Notes: generated by a model not told the origin, from the letters alone. DNA of 45,623 nt from CAZTPJ01 sp964614515 (GCA_964614515.1 CAZTPJ010000026.1:1-45623); one strand, 5' to 3'. Positions 24,001-33,224 are shown, counted from the stretch's first letter. Translations and numbers: made by a program.

Positions 24001-25811
24001 GCGACACCTCCGGCGCACTTCGAGAGTGCGCGAAGCAGCGAGATCGCGTCGGCCATGTTCACGTCCACAGGTGTGCCGCCGCCATACGTCCTCGACCCGG
24101 CTTGTTCGATGACTCGCGCCAGACCCTCCGCGACGTCGCGCGGGACTCGGCCCGCCAAGCCGCGAGCATCATGTCCCGTCACGGCATGGGGTTCGATGTC
24201 CAGGACCGCGCCGACGGCCTCGCGCATCGCCTGAGCGATCGTGCCGACGTCGCCGCGGCTCCGGCGCACGCGAGATTCGGAACGTCGAATCGCACGACGA
24301 ACCATCCCCCCACGCGATGCACCCTGCCCCCTCGCCGCAATCGCCACAAGTCCCACGACCAGCGGCGGCACAATCGCCGACGCCGCCACGCCCCACCACG
24401 GCGCCCGCCGCAGCCACGCCGAACGATCTGCCAACACGCCCGGGCCATACACGTTGGCCATCAGTCCGCCCGGCCCGGGAGTCAGCGACTGCTGAGTCTC
24501 GCGCGAGGCCACGGCCTGGTCAAGTCGCACGGCATCCGCGGCCGTCACACGCCGCGTCGGCGCCACGCGCAGCGGAATCTCGCGAGTTCGCGCCACGCGA
24601 TATTCACCCGCAGTCGTGTCAAAGTATGTCAGTTCCACGGGTGGAATGCGCGTCACGTCGTCGCGCTGTGCGCGGATCACGGTTGAGTAGGCTCGTTGGC
24701 GCAACTGCGAGGCCGGTTGTTCGCGCCACCCGTCGCTCGAGAGTTTGAAGTCCGGTGAGAACGTTGTGAGCCAGGACTCCCGCGGCGCGGCCGCGTCAGC
24801 CAGTGATTCCGGCCCGGTCACACGCAGCGTGAGCGTGATGGGGTCTCCGACGCGCACGTCGGTGGGTGATGCGCTGGCGTCGATGGCGTACTCGCCGACG
24901 AGGCCGGAGAAATTCGGCGGACGCCCCTCCATCGGCAGCGAACGGACTTGAATCATCACGGGTTTTGACGCGATGACCACGCGCTGGGCGCGTTCTCGTT
25001 CAAAGATGCCGCGATCAAAGACATCGCGCGGCGTCTGCACCGGTCGATCAAAAGCCAGATGCACGGGGCCGAACTGGAATTCGCCCGCCTCCGTCGGCAC
25101 GAGCACAAGCGAGAACTCAAATGTGGTGAAGGAACGACCCTGCAGCGTCCCCATGCCCCACATGCCGACGGTCGACTGTCCGAGGAAGGTGAACTCGGCG
25201 AACTGCTTCGGGTCCGTGCCGGGCATGGTTCGCCGCGGGTCCGGCGCGGGGCGCAGTTCAACGCCGCGCATCGGTTCAAGCACCGTGAACGTCGGGCCGC
25301 GAAACTGCCCGCCGAGATACCACGTCAGCGTCAAGGTCACCGGTTCACCAACATACACCGCACGCCCGGGTTCGCTGACGTGCAGGGCATAGTCCGCGTT
25401 TGACGGCGGCGGTTCGGCCGAGATCCAGATCGCGCCCGTCGTGCGCTCCTCGGTTCCCGCGCGAACCGTGAAGCCGGGAATGCGATGCGTGCCTTCACGC
25501 AGCGGCGTGATCCGGAATCGATAGGTGCGCTCAATCTGTTCGGTGCGACGTCCGTTGAAGATCACGACGTTCTGACTCGACGATTCGTCGTAATACTCGC
25601 ACAACAGGCCGTCCATCGCCGGCGGCTCTGGGCGATCGGGCGCGGCCGCGCCGGAGACGACGATGCGCAGGAGCGTGCTGTCGCCGAGATACACGCGATC
25701 CGCGAAGACGTCGGCCGTGACCGTGAGTCGATTGTCCTGGGCCGCCGCCATCGCCGCCATCGCGACGAGAAAGACGACTGCGACACGCGATGTGAAGAAC
25801 GTGTTGGTCAT
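23997..25811 (-). CDS. batD: BatD family protein (Oxygen tolerance, Ig-like repeats)
   Basis: The 604-residue protein has a signal peptide (to about residue 25). Several extracytoplasmic beta domains start LTVTADVFADRVYLGDSTLL and include ALHVSEPGRAVYVGEPVTL and IDASASPTDVRVGDPITL, the repeated 'vyvGepvtl' pattern of BatD. A single membrane segment near residues 475-495 (ASAIVPPLVVGLVAIAA) leads to a helical cytoplasmic tail of about 110 residues. Length and order match BatD. It overlaps batC by one base (TGATG) and batE by four. It presumably forms the periplasmic face of a membrane complex with BatA and BatB; that is inference from the operon. Confidence 0.82.
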   Translation of the reverse strand: MTNTFFTSRVAVVFLVAMAAMAAAQDNRLTVTADVFADRVYLGDSTLLRIVVSGAAAPDRPEPPAMDGLLCEYYDESSSQNVVIFNGRRTEQIERTYRFRITPLREGTHRIPGFTVRAGTEERTTGAIWISAEPPPSNADYALHVSEPGRAVYVGEPVTLTLTWYLGGQFRGPTFTVLEPMRGVELRPAPDPRRTMPGTDPKQFAEFTFLGQSTVGMWGMGTLQGRSFTTFEFSLVLVPTEAGEFQFGPVHLAFDRPVQTPRDVFDRGIFERERAQRVVIASKPVMIQVRSLPMEGRPPNFSGLVGEYAIDASASPTDVRVGDPITLTLRVTGPESLADAAAPRESWLTTFSPDFKLSSDGWREQPASQLRQRAYSTVIRAQRDDVTRIPPVELTYFDTTAGEYRVARTREIPLRVAPTRRVTAADAVRLDQAVASRETQQSLTPGPGGLMANVYGPGVLADRSAWLRRAPWWGVAASAIVPPLVVGLVAIAARGQGASRGGMVRRAIRRSESRVRRSRGDVGTIAQAMREAVGAVLDIEPHAVTGHDARGLAGRVPRDVAEGLARVIEQAGSRTYGGGTPVDVNMADAISLLRALSKCAGGVA

Positions 25812-26965
25812 CACCAGTCCCTCTCAACAGGCACGGGCTGCACGCGGTCGCCCGGGCGCATGCGCTGGCGTGCTTCGCGTTCGCGGCGTTCGCGTTCGAG
25901 CAGTTCTCGAAGCAGCCGCTGCTCCGGCGTCAGTTCCTGTTCACTTGCCTGATCGTTGTCGCTTTGTTCCTTCGGTTGCGATGGCTTGGTTTCGGGGGAG
26001 GGTTCGCCTTGCTTGCCTTCGTTGGGTTCGCCATCCTGCGGCTGTGATTGCCTGGACAGTTGCTCGGCGGCGCGGCGCAGCAATTCCGCGGCGAGCGACT
26101 GCTTCGGCTGCGCTTCGCGCGGGCGTTGCTCGCTGAGTTCCTGTTCCGCGTCGGCCTGTTCGCGGGTCGCACGCTCGACCTGCTCTCGCGGCGAGGGGGT
26201 TGGTGGCGAATCGGGTTCGCTTGTCTTCGGATGCGATTCGCGCATCTCCTCCAGCATCCTCTCGACTTCTTCGCGTAGCGCGCTTTGATCCTTCAGCAGG
26301 TCGTCCATCTGTTGCTGTTGTTGCTCGGGAGTCTGTTGCGCCGCGTCGCTCATCTGCTTCGCACGCTCGGCGAGTTTCTGCTGACGCTCGGCAAGATCCT
26401 GCAACTGATCGGCCTGCTGCTGCTGTTGCTGCCGCTGCTGCTCCTGCTGGGCTTGCGCCGCGGCCAGTTGCTCATCAATGCGTTTGATCGCGAGCCGCGC
26501 CAGTTCCGTGTTCCGCGCCGCACCATGATGCGAACGATCCGCAAGATACGCGGACTGAAACAGCACGGCCGCACGCACGAACCTCTCGCGGGCCTCGCGC
26601 GGCTGACTCTCGGCGAGGGTCAACCCGGCCGCAAACGCGGCGTGGCCGAGGTTGTATCTCGCGCGTGAGCGCAGCCGCTCATCGCTGGCGTGCTGGTCAA
26701 CTTGCATCAGCAGCGCTTCGGCCTGTTCCCAATCGCCCGCCGCCGCGTATGCGCAGCCCGCGTTGAAGATCGCTTCGACCATTCGTGGCTGCGCGTCGGC
26801 CGCACCTTCAAACGCGCGAGCCGCCTCCACGGCCTTGCCCTCGCGCAGCAGCGCCCGGCCGCGCGACATCAGCGCCGCGGCGTCATCGCCCGCCCAAGCC
26901 GCGCTCGCCGCCGCCAGCGATGCGCCCAATGCAAGCATCCATCGAAACGCGCCGTTATGCGACAT
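25811..26965 (-). CDS. batC: BatC-like TPR protein with Gln-rich coiled coil
   Basis: The 384-residue protein has a signal peptide (LALGASLAAASAAWA), then TPR repeats at about 30-150 (ALLREGKAVEAARAFEGA, AIFNAGCAYAAAGDWEQAEA, RARYNLGHAAFAAGL). A long Gln/Glu-rich coiled coil follows and ends in a charged, Ser/Pro/Glu-rich tail. Position between batB and batD and the TPR domain fit BatC, though the coiled-coil tail is longer than the TPR core. The ATG at 26965 lies inside the end of batB (11-base overlap). The low-complexity CAG-rich stretch (about 26290-26470) is prone to slippage. Confidence 0.75.
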   Translation of the reverse strand: MSHNGAFRWMLALGASLAAASAAWAGDDAAALMSRGRALLREGKAVEAARAFEGAADAQPRMVEAIFNAGCAYAAAGDWEQAEALLMQVDQHASDERLRSRARYNLGHAAFAAGLTLAESQPREARERFVRAAVLFQSAYLADRSHHGAARNTELARLAIKRIDEQLAAAQAQQEQQRQQQQQQADQLQDLAERQQKLAERAKQMSDAAQQTPEQQQQQMDDLLKDQSALREEVERMLEEMRESHPKTSEPDSPPTPSPREQVERATREQADAEQELSEQRPREAQPKQSLAAELLRRAAEQLSRQSQPQDGEPNEGKQGEPSPETKPSQPKEQSDNDQASEQELTPEQRLLRELLERERREREARQRMRPGDRVQPVPVERDW

Positions 26966-27935
26966 ACGCACGCCTCCTTCCGCCGATCATCGCCTCAAGC
27001 ATCAGCAGCACCAGCGCGACCGCGAGAGGAATCTGAAAGCCCTCTCGATACACCATCGCTTCGCGTGCTTCCACCTCGCTTTGTGCGGCCGTGGCGATCA
27101 AGTCACGATACACCGATTCGAGGTCGATCTCCCCATCAGCGACGTGAATATAGACGCCATTGTCGGAGGCAGAGGCGATCTCGGCCAGGCCGCGGGCGTC
27201 GAGTCGCGAGGTGACCGGTTCATTGCCGACTGTCGCACCGGGAACGATCGCGCCGGTGCTGTCGCTGCCGAGGCCCAGGGCAATGATGCGCACGCCGCGA
27301 TCCCTCGCTCGCGAGGCCGCATCGACCGGAAAACTCTCATGATCTCCGCCATCGGTAATCAGGATGATGTCGCGCCCGCGAAGTTCTTCTTCGATGAAGA
27401 CCTCATCGAGCGCCCTGCGAATCGCATCGCCGATGAGCGTGCCACCGCGCGACACGCTCGTCGGGCTGAGTTCATCGAGCGCGAGACGGAAGAAGCCATA
27501 ATCCGTCGTGAGCGGGCACTTCACCACGCCCGCGCCCGCGAACGCGACGATCGCCACGCGATCACCATCGAGCGTACCGACGAGGTCCCGCACCCACAGT
27601 TTCGCCCGCTCCAGACGATTCGGCGAAAGGTCGGTCGCGAGCATGCTGCGCGATACGTCAAACACGAAGCAGATGTCGCGCCCGGTTGTCTTGGCTTCGA
27701 TCGGCGTGGGGTCCCAACGCGGACGTGACAGCCCGACCACGATCGCGGCGAACGCAGCCACGATCATGGCCGCACGCCATGCGGGACGAGCGCTGCGCAT
27801 CGCCGCGGCCGCGCGAGCCACGCCAACGAGCGAGGCCAGCGAGCGACGAGAGCGCCGGAGCGACCACCACAGCGCCGCCGCGAGCAGCGGCGCCATCCAC
27901 ATCGCGGCCAACCACTCCGGCGAAGCGAACGTCAT
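26955..27935 (-). CDS. batB: BatB-like VWA-domain membrane protein
   Basis: The 326-residue protein has two N-terminal membrane segments (about 8-25 and 55-70). A von Willebrand A domain follows with an intact MIDAS, DVSRS at residues 93-97, and ILITDGGDHE further on. A C-terminal membrane helix (about 300-317) completes the BatA/BatB topology. The domain should bind a divalent metal and a protein partner. The start ATG overlaps the batA stop as ATGA. It is called BatB because it is the second of two tandem VWA proteins; the two could be interchanged in naming. Confidence 0.86.
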   Translation of the reverse strand: MTFASPEWLAAMWMAPLLAAALWWSLRRSRRSLASLVGVARAAAAMRSARPAWRAAMIVAAFAAIVVGLSRPRWDPTPIEAKTTGRDICFVFDVSRSMLATDLSPNRLERAKLWVRDLVGTLDGDRVAIVAFAGAGVVKCPLTTDYGFFRLALDELSPTSVSRGGTLIGDAIRRALDEVFIEEELRGRDIILITDGGDHESFPVDAASRARDRGVRIIALGLGSDSTGAIVPGATVGNEPVTSRLDARGLAEIASASDNGVYIHVADGEIDLESVYRDLIATAAQSEVEAREAMVYREGFQIPLAVALVLLMLEAMIGGRRRAYVA

Positions 27936-28993
27936 CCAGGAACCCTCCGAATGAACATCACGCCGGCGAACACCTCGATCATCAGCGCGGCCGCGCCCGC
28001 GATGGCGAACGGCCAGAATCGCTCGCGATAGCGCACGAACGTCTGCGTTCGCACGGTGGTTCGCTCCAGACGATCGATCTCGGCGTAGATGTCGCGCAGG
28101 GCCTGAGCGTCATCCGCGGGCCAATAGCGACCGCCCGTCGTCTCGGCGATCTGTCGCAATGTGACCTCGTCGATCGCGGCGCCCATCGGGATTCGGCGTT
28201 CGCCGAACGGCGTTTGCACCACCGCAAAGTTTTCGCCCGCGCCGATGCCGATGACATACACCTTGATGCCCCACTCGGCCGCGAGCGCTGCGGCCGAGAG
28301 TGGGTCCACGCTTCCGGCGTTGTTCGAGCCGTCCGTGAGCAGGATGACGATCTTGCTGGCGATGGTTTGTTGCTCCGTACTCTCGCGTCGTGCGAGGTCT
28401 TCTTCGAGTTGGCGCAGTTTCGCAACGCCGAGGGTCAGTCCATCCCCGATGGCCGTCATGTTCTCGCTCGCATCGCGGGCGGCCGCAAGCGGGCGGACGA
28501 GTTGCAAGAGCGCCTCATGCGCATGCACGAGCGGGCATATGGTGTCCGCAAAGCGTGCGAACGCGACAAGGCCGATCAGGTCCCCCTCGCGACCGCGCAA
28601 ACCGTCGCCATCGCCCTTGACAAACTGCTCAAGCACATGCTTGACGACATCGAGGCGAGCCATTGCACGGCCTTCAAAGGACATCGGCTCTTCCATGCTG
28701 CCCGAGCGATCCACGACCGTCATGATCGCGATGGCGTCGGCATCCGATCGCGAAGAGCCGATGTTCTCGCGAGGGCGGGCGATGGCCGTGACGAGCATCG
28801 CCAGCGCCACGGCCCGCAGCAGTACGGGCACGAATGCCAGGCGGATTCGCCACGTTCGTGGCATTCGCGCAGCGCGGGCGGCCGTGGGCAGGCCCACGCT
28901 CAGCCGTCGTGCGCGTCGCAGCATCAGCCACGCCGCGATCGGCACGACCAGCAGCAACGCAAGAGCCTCAGGATGCGCGAGCGTCATGTTCAT
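27932..28993 (-). CDS. batA: BatA-like VWA-domain membrane protein
   Basis: The 353-residue protein has N-terminal membrane segments (about 8-24 and 52-72), a VWA domain with MIDAS DRSGS at 95-99, ILLTDGSNNAG, and a final membrane helix. It differs from its neighbour BatB in the loop after the MIDAS, which contains MEEPMSFEGRAMARLD. The ATG overlaps the stop of the upstream lipoprotein gene as ATGA. A second ATG lies six bases further in. With MoxR upstream this is the standard MoxR-BatA arrangement, where the AAA ATPase is thought to remodel VWA partners. Confidence 0.86.
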   Translation of the reverse strand: MNMTLAHPEALALLLVVPIAAWLMLRRARRLSVGLPTAARAARMPRTWRIRLAFVPVLLRAVALAMLVTAIARPRENIGSSRSDADAIAIMTVVDRSGSMEEPMSFEGRAMARLDVVKHVLEQFVKGDGDGLRGREGDLIGLVAFARFADTICPLVHAHEALLQLVRPLAAARDASENMTAIGDGLTLGVAKLRQLEEDLARRESTEQQTIASKIVILLTDGSNNAGSVDPLSAAALAAEWGIKVYVIGIGAGENFAVVQTPFGERRIPMGAAIDEVTLRQIAETTGGRYWPADDAQALRDIYAEIDRLERTTVRTQTFVRYRERFWPFAIAGAAALMIEVFAGVMFIRRVPG

Positions 28994-30009
28994 GCCGCGC
29001 GAGCCTCCCCGGCACGGGCGGCGAACGTCGCGCTCGCCACGGCCATGTGGTCAACAGCGTCAAGGCACGCCTGCGCGAACTGCTGAGCAAACATCGCGTC
29101 CGCGTGTTCATTGCCGAACTGCACGCGCTCCACTCGCGGCGTGACGTTGGCCAGTCGCGCCCGAACCGCATCGTTCAACAGTCCCGCGGTCGCCAGATGC
29201 TGCACCAACTGCGCCAGCGTCATTGCTTCAGCGCCCGATGCGCCCTTGGCCGCGGCCGCGTCGCGAAGCGATTGAACGCAGACGTTCATCGCGTTCGCCG
29301 CATCGGCTGGTGTGGCGATGTCAGCCTCCAACACGCGCTGCAGCGTTCGCTTTGCACCTGCAATCGCATCGTCGCGGGGTACAGCGCGATGACGTCGTCG
29401 TTGCCAGAATACGACTCCCACGGCCGTGGCGACCACGACAACGCCCGCTGCGCCAGTCGCCCAAACCCAGGTGCGTGGGTTCGCTTCGGGTTCGACGATG
29501 TCCAGCCATGGGGCGAGTCCCGCTTCTGGCGGCTCAGCGCCGAGCGCGGTCGTGACGTCAATGGCAATCTCTGGCGCTTCGACAATCGTCGCATCGCCGC
29601 CGCTGCGCATCATCGCGAATGCCAGCGCGGGGATGTGATACTCGCCGGGGAGAAACGGCTCAAGCACGAGGTCTTGCTCGCGGCGCACACGGCCCGCGGC
29701 CTCGGCCGTGGTGCGCTGCGGCGAGGCTTCAACGACGGTGAACTCGCCGACGCTGTCGCCGATCAGCGGCAGTTCCACATGCCCCCCCCTTGGGCTGATC
29801 GCGACGAGTCGCATGTGAAGGCGATCGGCGGAACTCATGGTCACCCGATCGACTTCAACGTGAAACTCGGCGTCATCTCGGATCACGACGCGCGAGGCTC
29901 CGGCCGACGTCGCCGCATCTTCCGAACGCCAGCAGCCACCGAGCGCGGCGATGACGGCCAGAGCGGCGACACACGCACCATGCTTCAGCGGTGGACCCCA
30001 TGTGGTCAT
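28990..30009 (-). CDS. Lipoprotein with extracytoplasmic beta domain, one TM and cytoplasmic tail (BatD/DUF4381-like)
   Basis: The 339-residue product has a signal with lipobox LGGC (cysteine 26), an Ig-like extracytoplasmic domain (about 40-165) and a membrane helix around 190-210 (WATGAAGVVVVATAVGVVFW). A helical cytoplasmic region of about 130 residues follows. Its place between DUF58 and BatA is where DUF4381-type subunits often lie, but the lipid anchor plus internal membrane helix is an odd combination. It overlaps both neighbours by four bases (ATGA). Function is unassigned; it probably belongs to the same membrane complex. Confidence 0.6.
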   Translation of the reverse strand: MTTWGPPLKHGACVAALAVIAALGGCWRSEDAATSAGASRVVIRDDAEFHVEVDRVTMSSADRLHMRLVAISPRGGHVELPLIGDSVGEFTVVEASPQRTTAEAAGRVRREQDLVLEPFLPGEYHIPALAFAMMRSGGDATIVEAPEIAIDVTTALGAEPPEAGLAPWLDIVEPEANPRTWVWATGAAGVVVVATAVGVVFWQRRRHRAVPRDDAIAGAKRTLQRVLEADIATPADAANAMNVCVQSLRDAAAAKGASGAEAMTLAQLVQHLATAGLLNDAVRARLANVTPRVERVQFGNEHADAMFAQQFAQACLDAVDHMAVASATFAARAGEARAA

Positions 30010-30896
30010 GCGCGCCGCCCCCCCCTCGCGGTGAAGTATTGCACGATCTCGGGCATGAACGGACGACCCGTCGGCAGGACGATGCGATCGACGCGAGCCT
30101 TCGCGCACGCGCGGCGCACGAAAGCGTCTTCCTCACCTCCACCGCGTCGATACGCCTCGCGAGATGCGCCCGACGACAAATCAACCAGCCACGTCCGCCC
30201 CGTCTCGGGGTCTTCCAGCGTCACCAGACCCGCGGGGACCGCTTCGCGCTCGCGCGGATCGAGCATGTGCAGCGCCACAACCTCGTGACGACGCGCCAAA
30301 GTCCGCAGCGAACGCTCAAACCCGCTGTCCATGAAGTCCGTGATGAGGAACACCAGCGCCCGGCGCCTGAGCACTCGCCCGAGCGTGTCGAGCGCCGTGG
30401 CGATGGATGTCCCGCGGCCCGTCGGTCGTACGGACAACAAGTCTCGCATGATGCGCTGCGTGTGGCGTGAGCCCTTGCCCGGGCGGATGATCTTCTCAAC
30501 CGTGTCGGTGAAGAGCATCAGTCCGGCGCGATCGCGGTTGAGCGCGGCCGTCATCGTCAGCGCCGCGGAGACCTCGACGATCAACTCGCGCTTGGTGCGC
30601 GATTGTGAGCCAAAGTCGCCAGACGCGCTGATGTCCGCCGCGACCATCACCGTCAGTTCGCGTTCTTCGATGAAGCGTTTGACGTGCGGACGGCCGGTGC
30701 GGGCCGTGACGTTCCAGTCGATCGTGCGCGTGTCATCGCCGGGTTGATACTCGCGGACTTCGGCGAATTCGATGCCGCGTCCCTTGAACGCGCTCAGATA
30801 GTGCCCGACGAACAGGTCCTCCACGCGCTTTCGCGTGCGGAACTCAAGCCGGCGAACATCAACTGCCAATGCGCCACGATCCATCCCCGCCCTCAC
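30006..30896 (-). CDS. DUF58 domain protein of the MoxR-Bat operon
   Basis: The 296-residue soluble protein carries the DUF58 hallmark segment FAEVREYQPGDDTRTIDWNV followed by RTGRPHVKRFIEERE. A VWA-like fold follows, with VMVAADISASGDFG in the MIDAS position and LVFLITDFMDSGF. DUF58 proteins partner MoxR ATPases and VWA proteins. The GTG at 30896 overlaps the moxR stop as GTGA; ATG 30884 is the alternative. Unlike the second DUF58 protein in the window (33404-34762), it has no membrane segments. Confidence 0.88.
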   Translation of the reverse strand: MRAGMDRGALAVDVRRLEFRTRKRVEDLFVGHYLSAFKGRGIEFAEVREYQPGDDTRTIDWNVTARTGRPHVKRFIEERELTVMVAADISASGDFGSQSRTKRELIVEVSAALTMTAALNRDRAGLMLFTDTVEKIIRPGKGSRHTQRIMRDLLSVRPTGRGTSIATALDTLGRVLRRRALVFLITDFMDSGFERSLRTLARRHEVVALHMLDPREREAVPAGLVTLEDPETGRTWLVDLSSGASREAYRRGGGEEDAFVRRACAKARVDRIVLPTGRPFMPEIVQYFTARGGRRA

Positions 30897-31882
30897 GGCA
30901 CAGGAACCACGCCCAGGATCTGCTCGATCAGGCGTTCGCTTGTCACTTCCTCCGCCTCGGCCTCGTAACTCACGATCACGCGATGCCGAAGCACATCCAT
31001 CGCCACGGCCTTGACATCCGACGGCGACACATATCCGCGCCCGCGCAAGAATGCGTGCGCCTTGGCCGCGAGAATCATGTTGATCGACGCCCGCGGCGAG
31101 GCGCCGTACTCGATCAGCCGCTCGATGTCGAGTCCGACCTCCTTCGGCGTTCGCGTGGCGCGAACGAGGTCCACGACATATGAGCGAATCCTCGCATCGA
31201 CGTGAATCGCATCGACGACCTTTCTGGCCGCGAGGATTTCATCCGTAGACACGACCGGTTCGACGGTTGTAACCGGCGCGGTCTGGGCCATGCGCTCGAC
31301 GATCGCCCGCTCCTGATCGCGAGTCGGATACGACACGTTGAGTTTGAGCATGAAGCGATCGACCTGCGCCTCGGGCAGCGAATACGTTCCCTCGTGTTCG
31401 ATGGGGTTCATCGTCGCCAGGACGAGAAACGGCGTCGGCAGGGCATACGTCTCATCGCCGATGGTGACTTGGCGTTCCTGCATCGCTTCGAGCAGGGCGC
31501 TTTGCACCTTCGGCGGCGCGCGATTGACCTCATCGGCGAGGACGAAGTTGGCGAAGATCGGTCCCTTGCGCGGCTGAAACGTCGCCTCGCGCGGGTTATA
31601 GATGAGCGTGCCGACGAGGTCCGCGGGCAACAAGTCAGGCGTGAACTGAATGCGCGAAAACTCCGCGCGGACGCCCCGAGCCAGCGCGCTGACGGTCAAC
31701 GTCTTGGCCAGCCCCGGCACGCCTTCGATGAGGACATGTCCGCCCGTCAGCAGACCGATAACAAGCCCTTCAACCATGGCCTGCTGGCCGACGATGACGC
31801 GCTCCACGGCCTCGACGAGCGCGCGGAGACCCTGGCTCTGACGTTCGATCTCAGCCTCGGTTGCCTGCGTGATCGTGGACAT
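30893..31882 (-). CDS. MoxR family AAA+ ATPase
   Basis: The 329-residue protein has Walker A GVPGLAKT (54-61), Walker B VLADEVNRAPPK (about 114-125), the sensor-1-like LATMNPIEHEGTYSLPEAQ and a C-terminal lid domain with SPRASINMILAAKAHAF. This is the MoxR group of AAA+ chaperone-like ATPases that act on VWA proteins. It is the first gene of an eight-gene minus-strand run ending at batE. An in-frame GTG at 31888 is less likely than the ATG used. The gap to the upstream DUF3467 gene is 79 bases, so read-through from that promoter is possible. Confidence 0.95.
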   Translation of the reverse strand: MSTITQATEAEIERQSQGLRALVEAVERVIVGQQAMVEGLVIGLLTGGHVLIEGVPGLAKTLTVSALARGVRAEFSRIQFTPDLLPADLVGTLIYNPREATFQPRKGPIFANFVLADEVNRAPPKVQSALLEAMQERQVTIGDETYALPTPFLVLATMNPIEHEGTYSLPEAQVDRFMLKLNVSYPTRDQERAIVERMAQTAPVTTVEPVVSTDEILAARKVVDAIHVDARIRSYVVDLVRATRTPKEVGLDIERLIEYGASPRASINMILAAKAHAFLRGRGYVSPSDVKAVAMDVLRHRVIVSYEAEAEEVTSERLIEQILGVVPVP

Positions 31883-31961
31883 GCACACGCCCTTCTTGGA
31901 TGCGTGGCGGTGGCCGATCCGTCAGCCCGATGCGAAGTTGCCGCCCGAAGTTGCCGCTGGT

Positions 31962-32294
31962 TCAGTCAGCCAGGCGCGGGGGCTGCGGGGCTGCGCCCTG
32001 CTGCCCGCGGTTGAGTTGGATTTCGCCCGCGCGCTCTTCATACTGCCGCACGACCTGGCCCAAGGTAATCGCCAGACGCTTGGCGCCCTGCCAGTTCATG
32101 ATGACGCGGCTGCCCACGGAGAACTGAAGCATCGGCTGATTGTCCTGTCCGGGGACGGGCAGGTTCATGCCGAAGTCCATGACGACTTCGTCGGCCGTCG
32201 TCGACGTGCGAATCGTGTTCGCGTATGTCGTACTCATCTTCGACTCATCGATGCGAAGTTGAATCTGCTGACCTTGTGCTTGCTGATCCGCCAT
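31962..32294 (-). CDS. DUF3467 domain protein
   Basis: The 110-residue protein matches the small DUF3467 family: IQLRIDESKMSTTYANTIR, TADEVVMDFG, GSRVIMNWQGAKRLAITLGQ and VVRQYEERAGEI. Members are soluble with no known function. The C-terminal 15 residues are Gln/Pro-rich. A strong AAGGGGA site precedes ATG 32294. Upstream lies about 100 bases of highly self-complementary sequence with two mutually exclusive stems, suggesting RNA-level control. It may be the first gene of the transcript that continues into moxR. Confidence 0.82.
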   Translation of the reverse strand: MADQQAQGQQIQLRIDESKMSTTYANTIRTSTTADEVVMDFGMNLPVPGQDNQPMLQFSVGSRVIMNWQGAKRLAITLGQVVRQYEERAGEIQLNRGQQGAAPQPPRLAD

Positions 32295-32304
32295 GGAACG
32301 ATCC

Positions 32305-32407
32305 CCTTCTGGGTGGTTGCGACGCTCTCGGCACGACTCGCCACGGCGAGTCACCCGGAGCGTCCTGGTTGCTGATGACTCCCTCGGGAGACCCTTAGCG
32401 GGTCTCA
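32305..32407 (-). ncRNA. Candidate structured 5' leader of the DUF3467 gene
   Basis: Three stem-loops are packed upstream of the start codon. The one nearest the gene has an outer stem 32321-32327 with 32358-32364 (GACGCTC/GAGCGTC) and an inner perfect stem 32335-32342 with 32345-32352 (GACTCGCC/GGCGAGTC). The next is CTCCC/GGGAG (32379-32383 with 32386-32390). The furthest is GAGACCC/GGGTCTC (32388-32394 with 32400-32406, loop TTAGC). The last two share bases 32388-32390 and cannot form together, as in switching leaders. TGGTTGC occurs as a direct repeat at 32314 and 32366. No known riboswitch consensus was recognised. The rest of the 319-base gap to scpB holds nothing clear. Confidence 0.5.
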
Positions 32408-32613
32408 CCCAAGACACTAGGCCCTGGACTCCCGGTGTCCACAGCGCGCTCGGCGCGCCGCGGGGTGGGGGGAGAGCATCATAGCCGTGATCCCGCGCCC
32501 GATGCATCGCGTCACGCAAAGTCCGGCACGCCCCTCCATTCGTTCGGCGTCGGCGGGGTGTTCCGCACCACATTGTCCGGCCCTGTCCCGCTCCCGCGCG
32601 TAGCATCACCGCA

Positions 32614-33201
32614 ATGCAGACCGCGCGTTCAGAGCCTGACACCCGTGACGCCACGGGCGGATCCCTCGCCACGGCGGTCGAAGCCATCCTGCTCACGCTC
32701 GATCGGCCCATCAAGCCCGAACGCCTCGCCGAGGGCCTGAGCCTGACCGATGCCGACGGCCAAACGGCGAAGGATCGCGTGCTTGATGCCGTCGAATCCC
32801 TGAACAGGGTGTACGACGACACAGGCCGGGCGTTTCGCATTGAACTCCTCGCGGGCGGACTGCGGCTGATGACGCGAAGCGATGTGTCGGCCACGCTCGC
32901 CGCGTTTCATGGATCGCGCGCCACGACGAAACTCAGTCGCGCTGGAGTGGAGACGCTGGCCGTCATTGCCTATCGCCAGCCGATCACGCGGGCGCAACTC
33001 GAAGCGATTCGCGGCGTGTCATGCGGGGAGGTGCTGCGAACGCTGATCGAACGTCGGCTCGTGACGGTCAAGGGACGGGCGGAAGAGCTTGGTCGCCCGA
33101 TGTTGTATGGCACGACGAAGGAATTTCTTGAAGTCTTTGGCCTTTCATCACTCCGCGATCTGCCCTCGCCGGAGGATCTGGCTCCCGCGCCAAGCGAATA
33201 G
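32614..33201 (+). CDS. scpB: Segregation and condensation protein B
   Basis: The 195-residue protein has two winged-helix domains typical of ScpB. The first starts at LATAVEAILLTLDRPIKPER and the second contains the family block LSRAGVETLAVIAYRQPITR, then IRGVSCGEVLRTLIERRLV and GRPMLYGTTKEFLEVFGL. ScpB binds ScpA and the Smc ATPase in chromosome condensation. No scpA or smc gene lies in the window. An N-terminal Thr/Asp-rich stretch of 16 residues precedes the fold. A large inverted repeat follows 23 bases after the stop and may end its transcript. Confidence 0.95.
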   Translation: MQTARSEPDTRDATGGSLATAVEAILLTLDRPIKPERLAEGLSLTDADGQTAKDRVLDAVESLNRVYDDTGRAFRIELLAGGLRLMTRSDVSATLAAFHGSRATTKLSRAGVETLAVIAYRQPITRAQLEAIRGVSCGEVLRTLIERRLVTVKGRAEELGRPMLYGTTKEFLEVFGLSSLRDLPSPEDLAPAPSE

Positions 33202-33224
33202 GTGCTTGTTGTGGTGTGGAAGAG

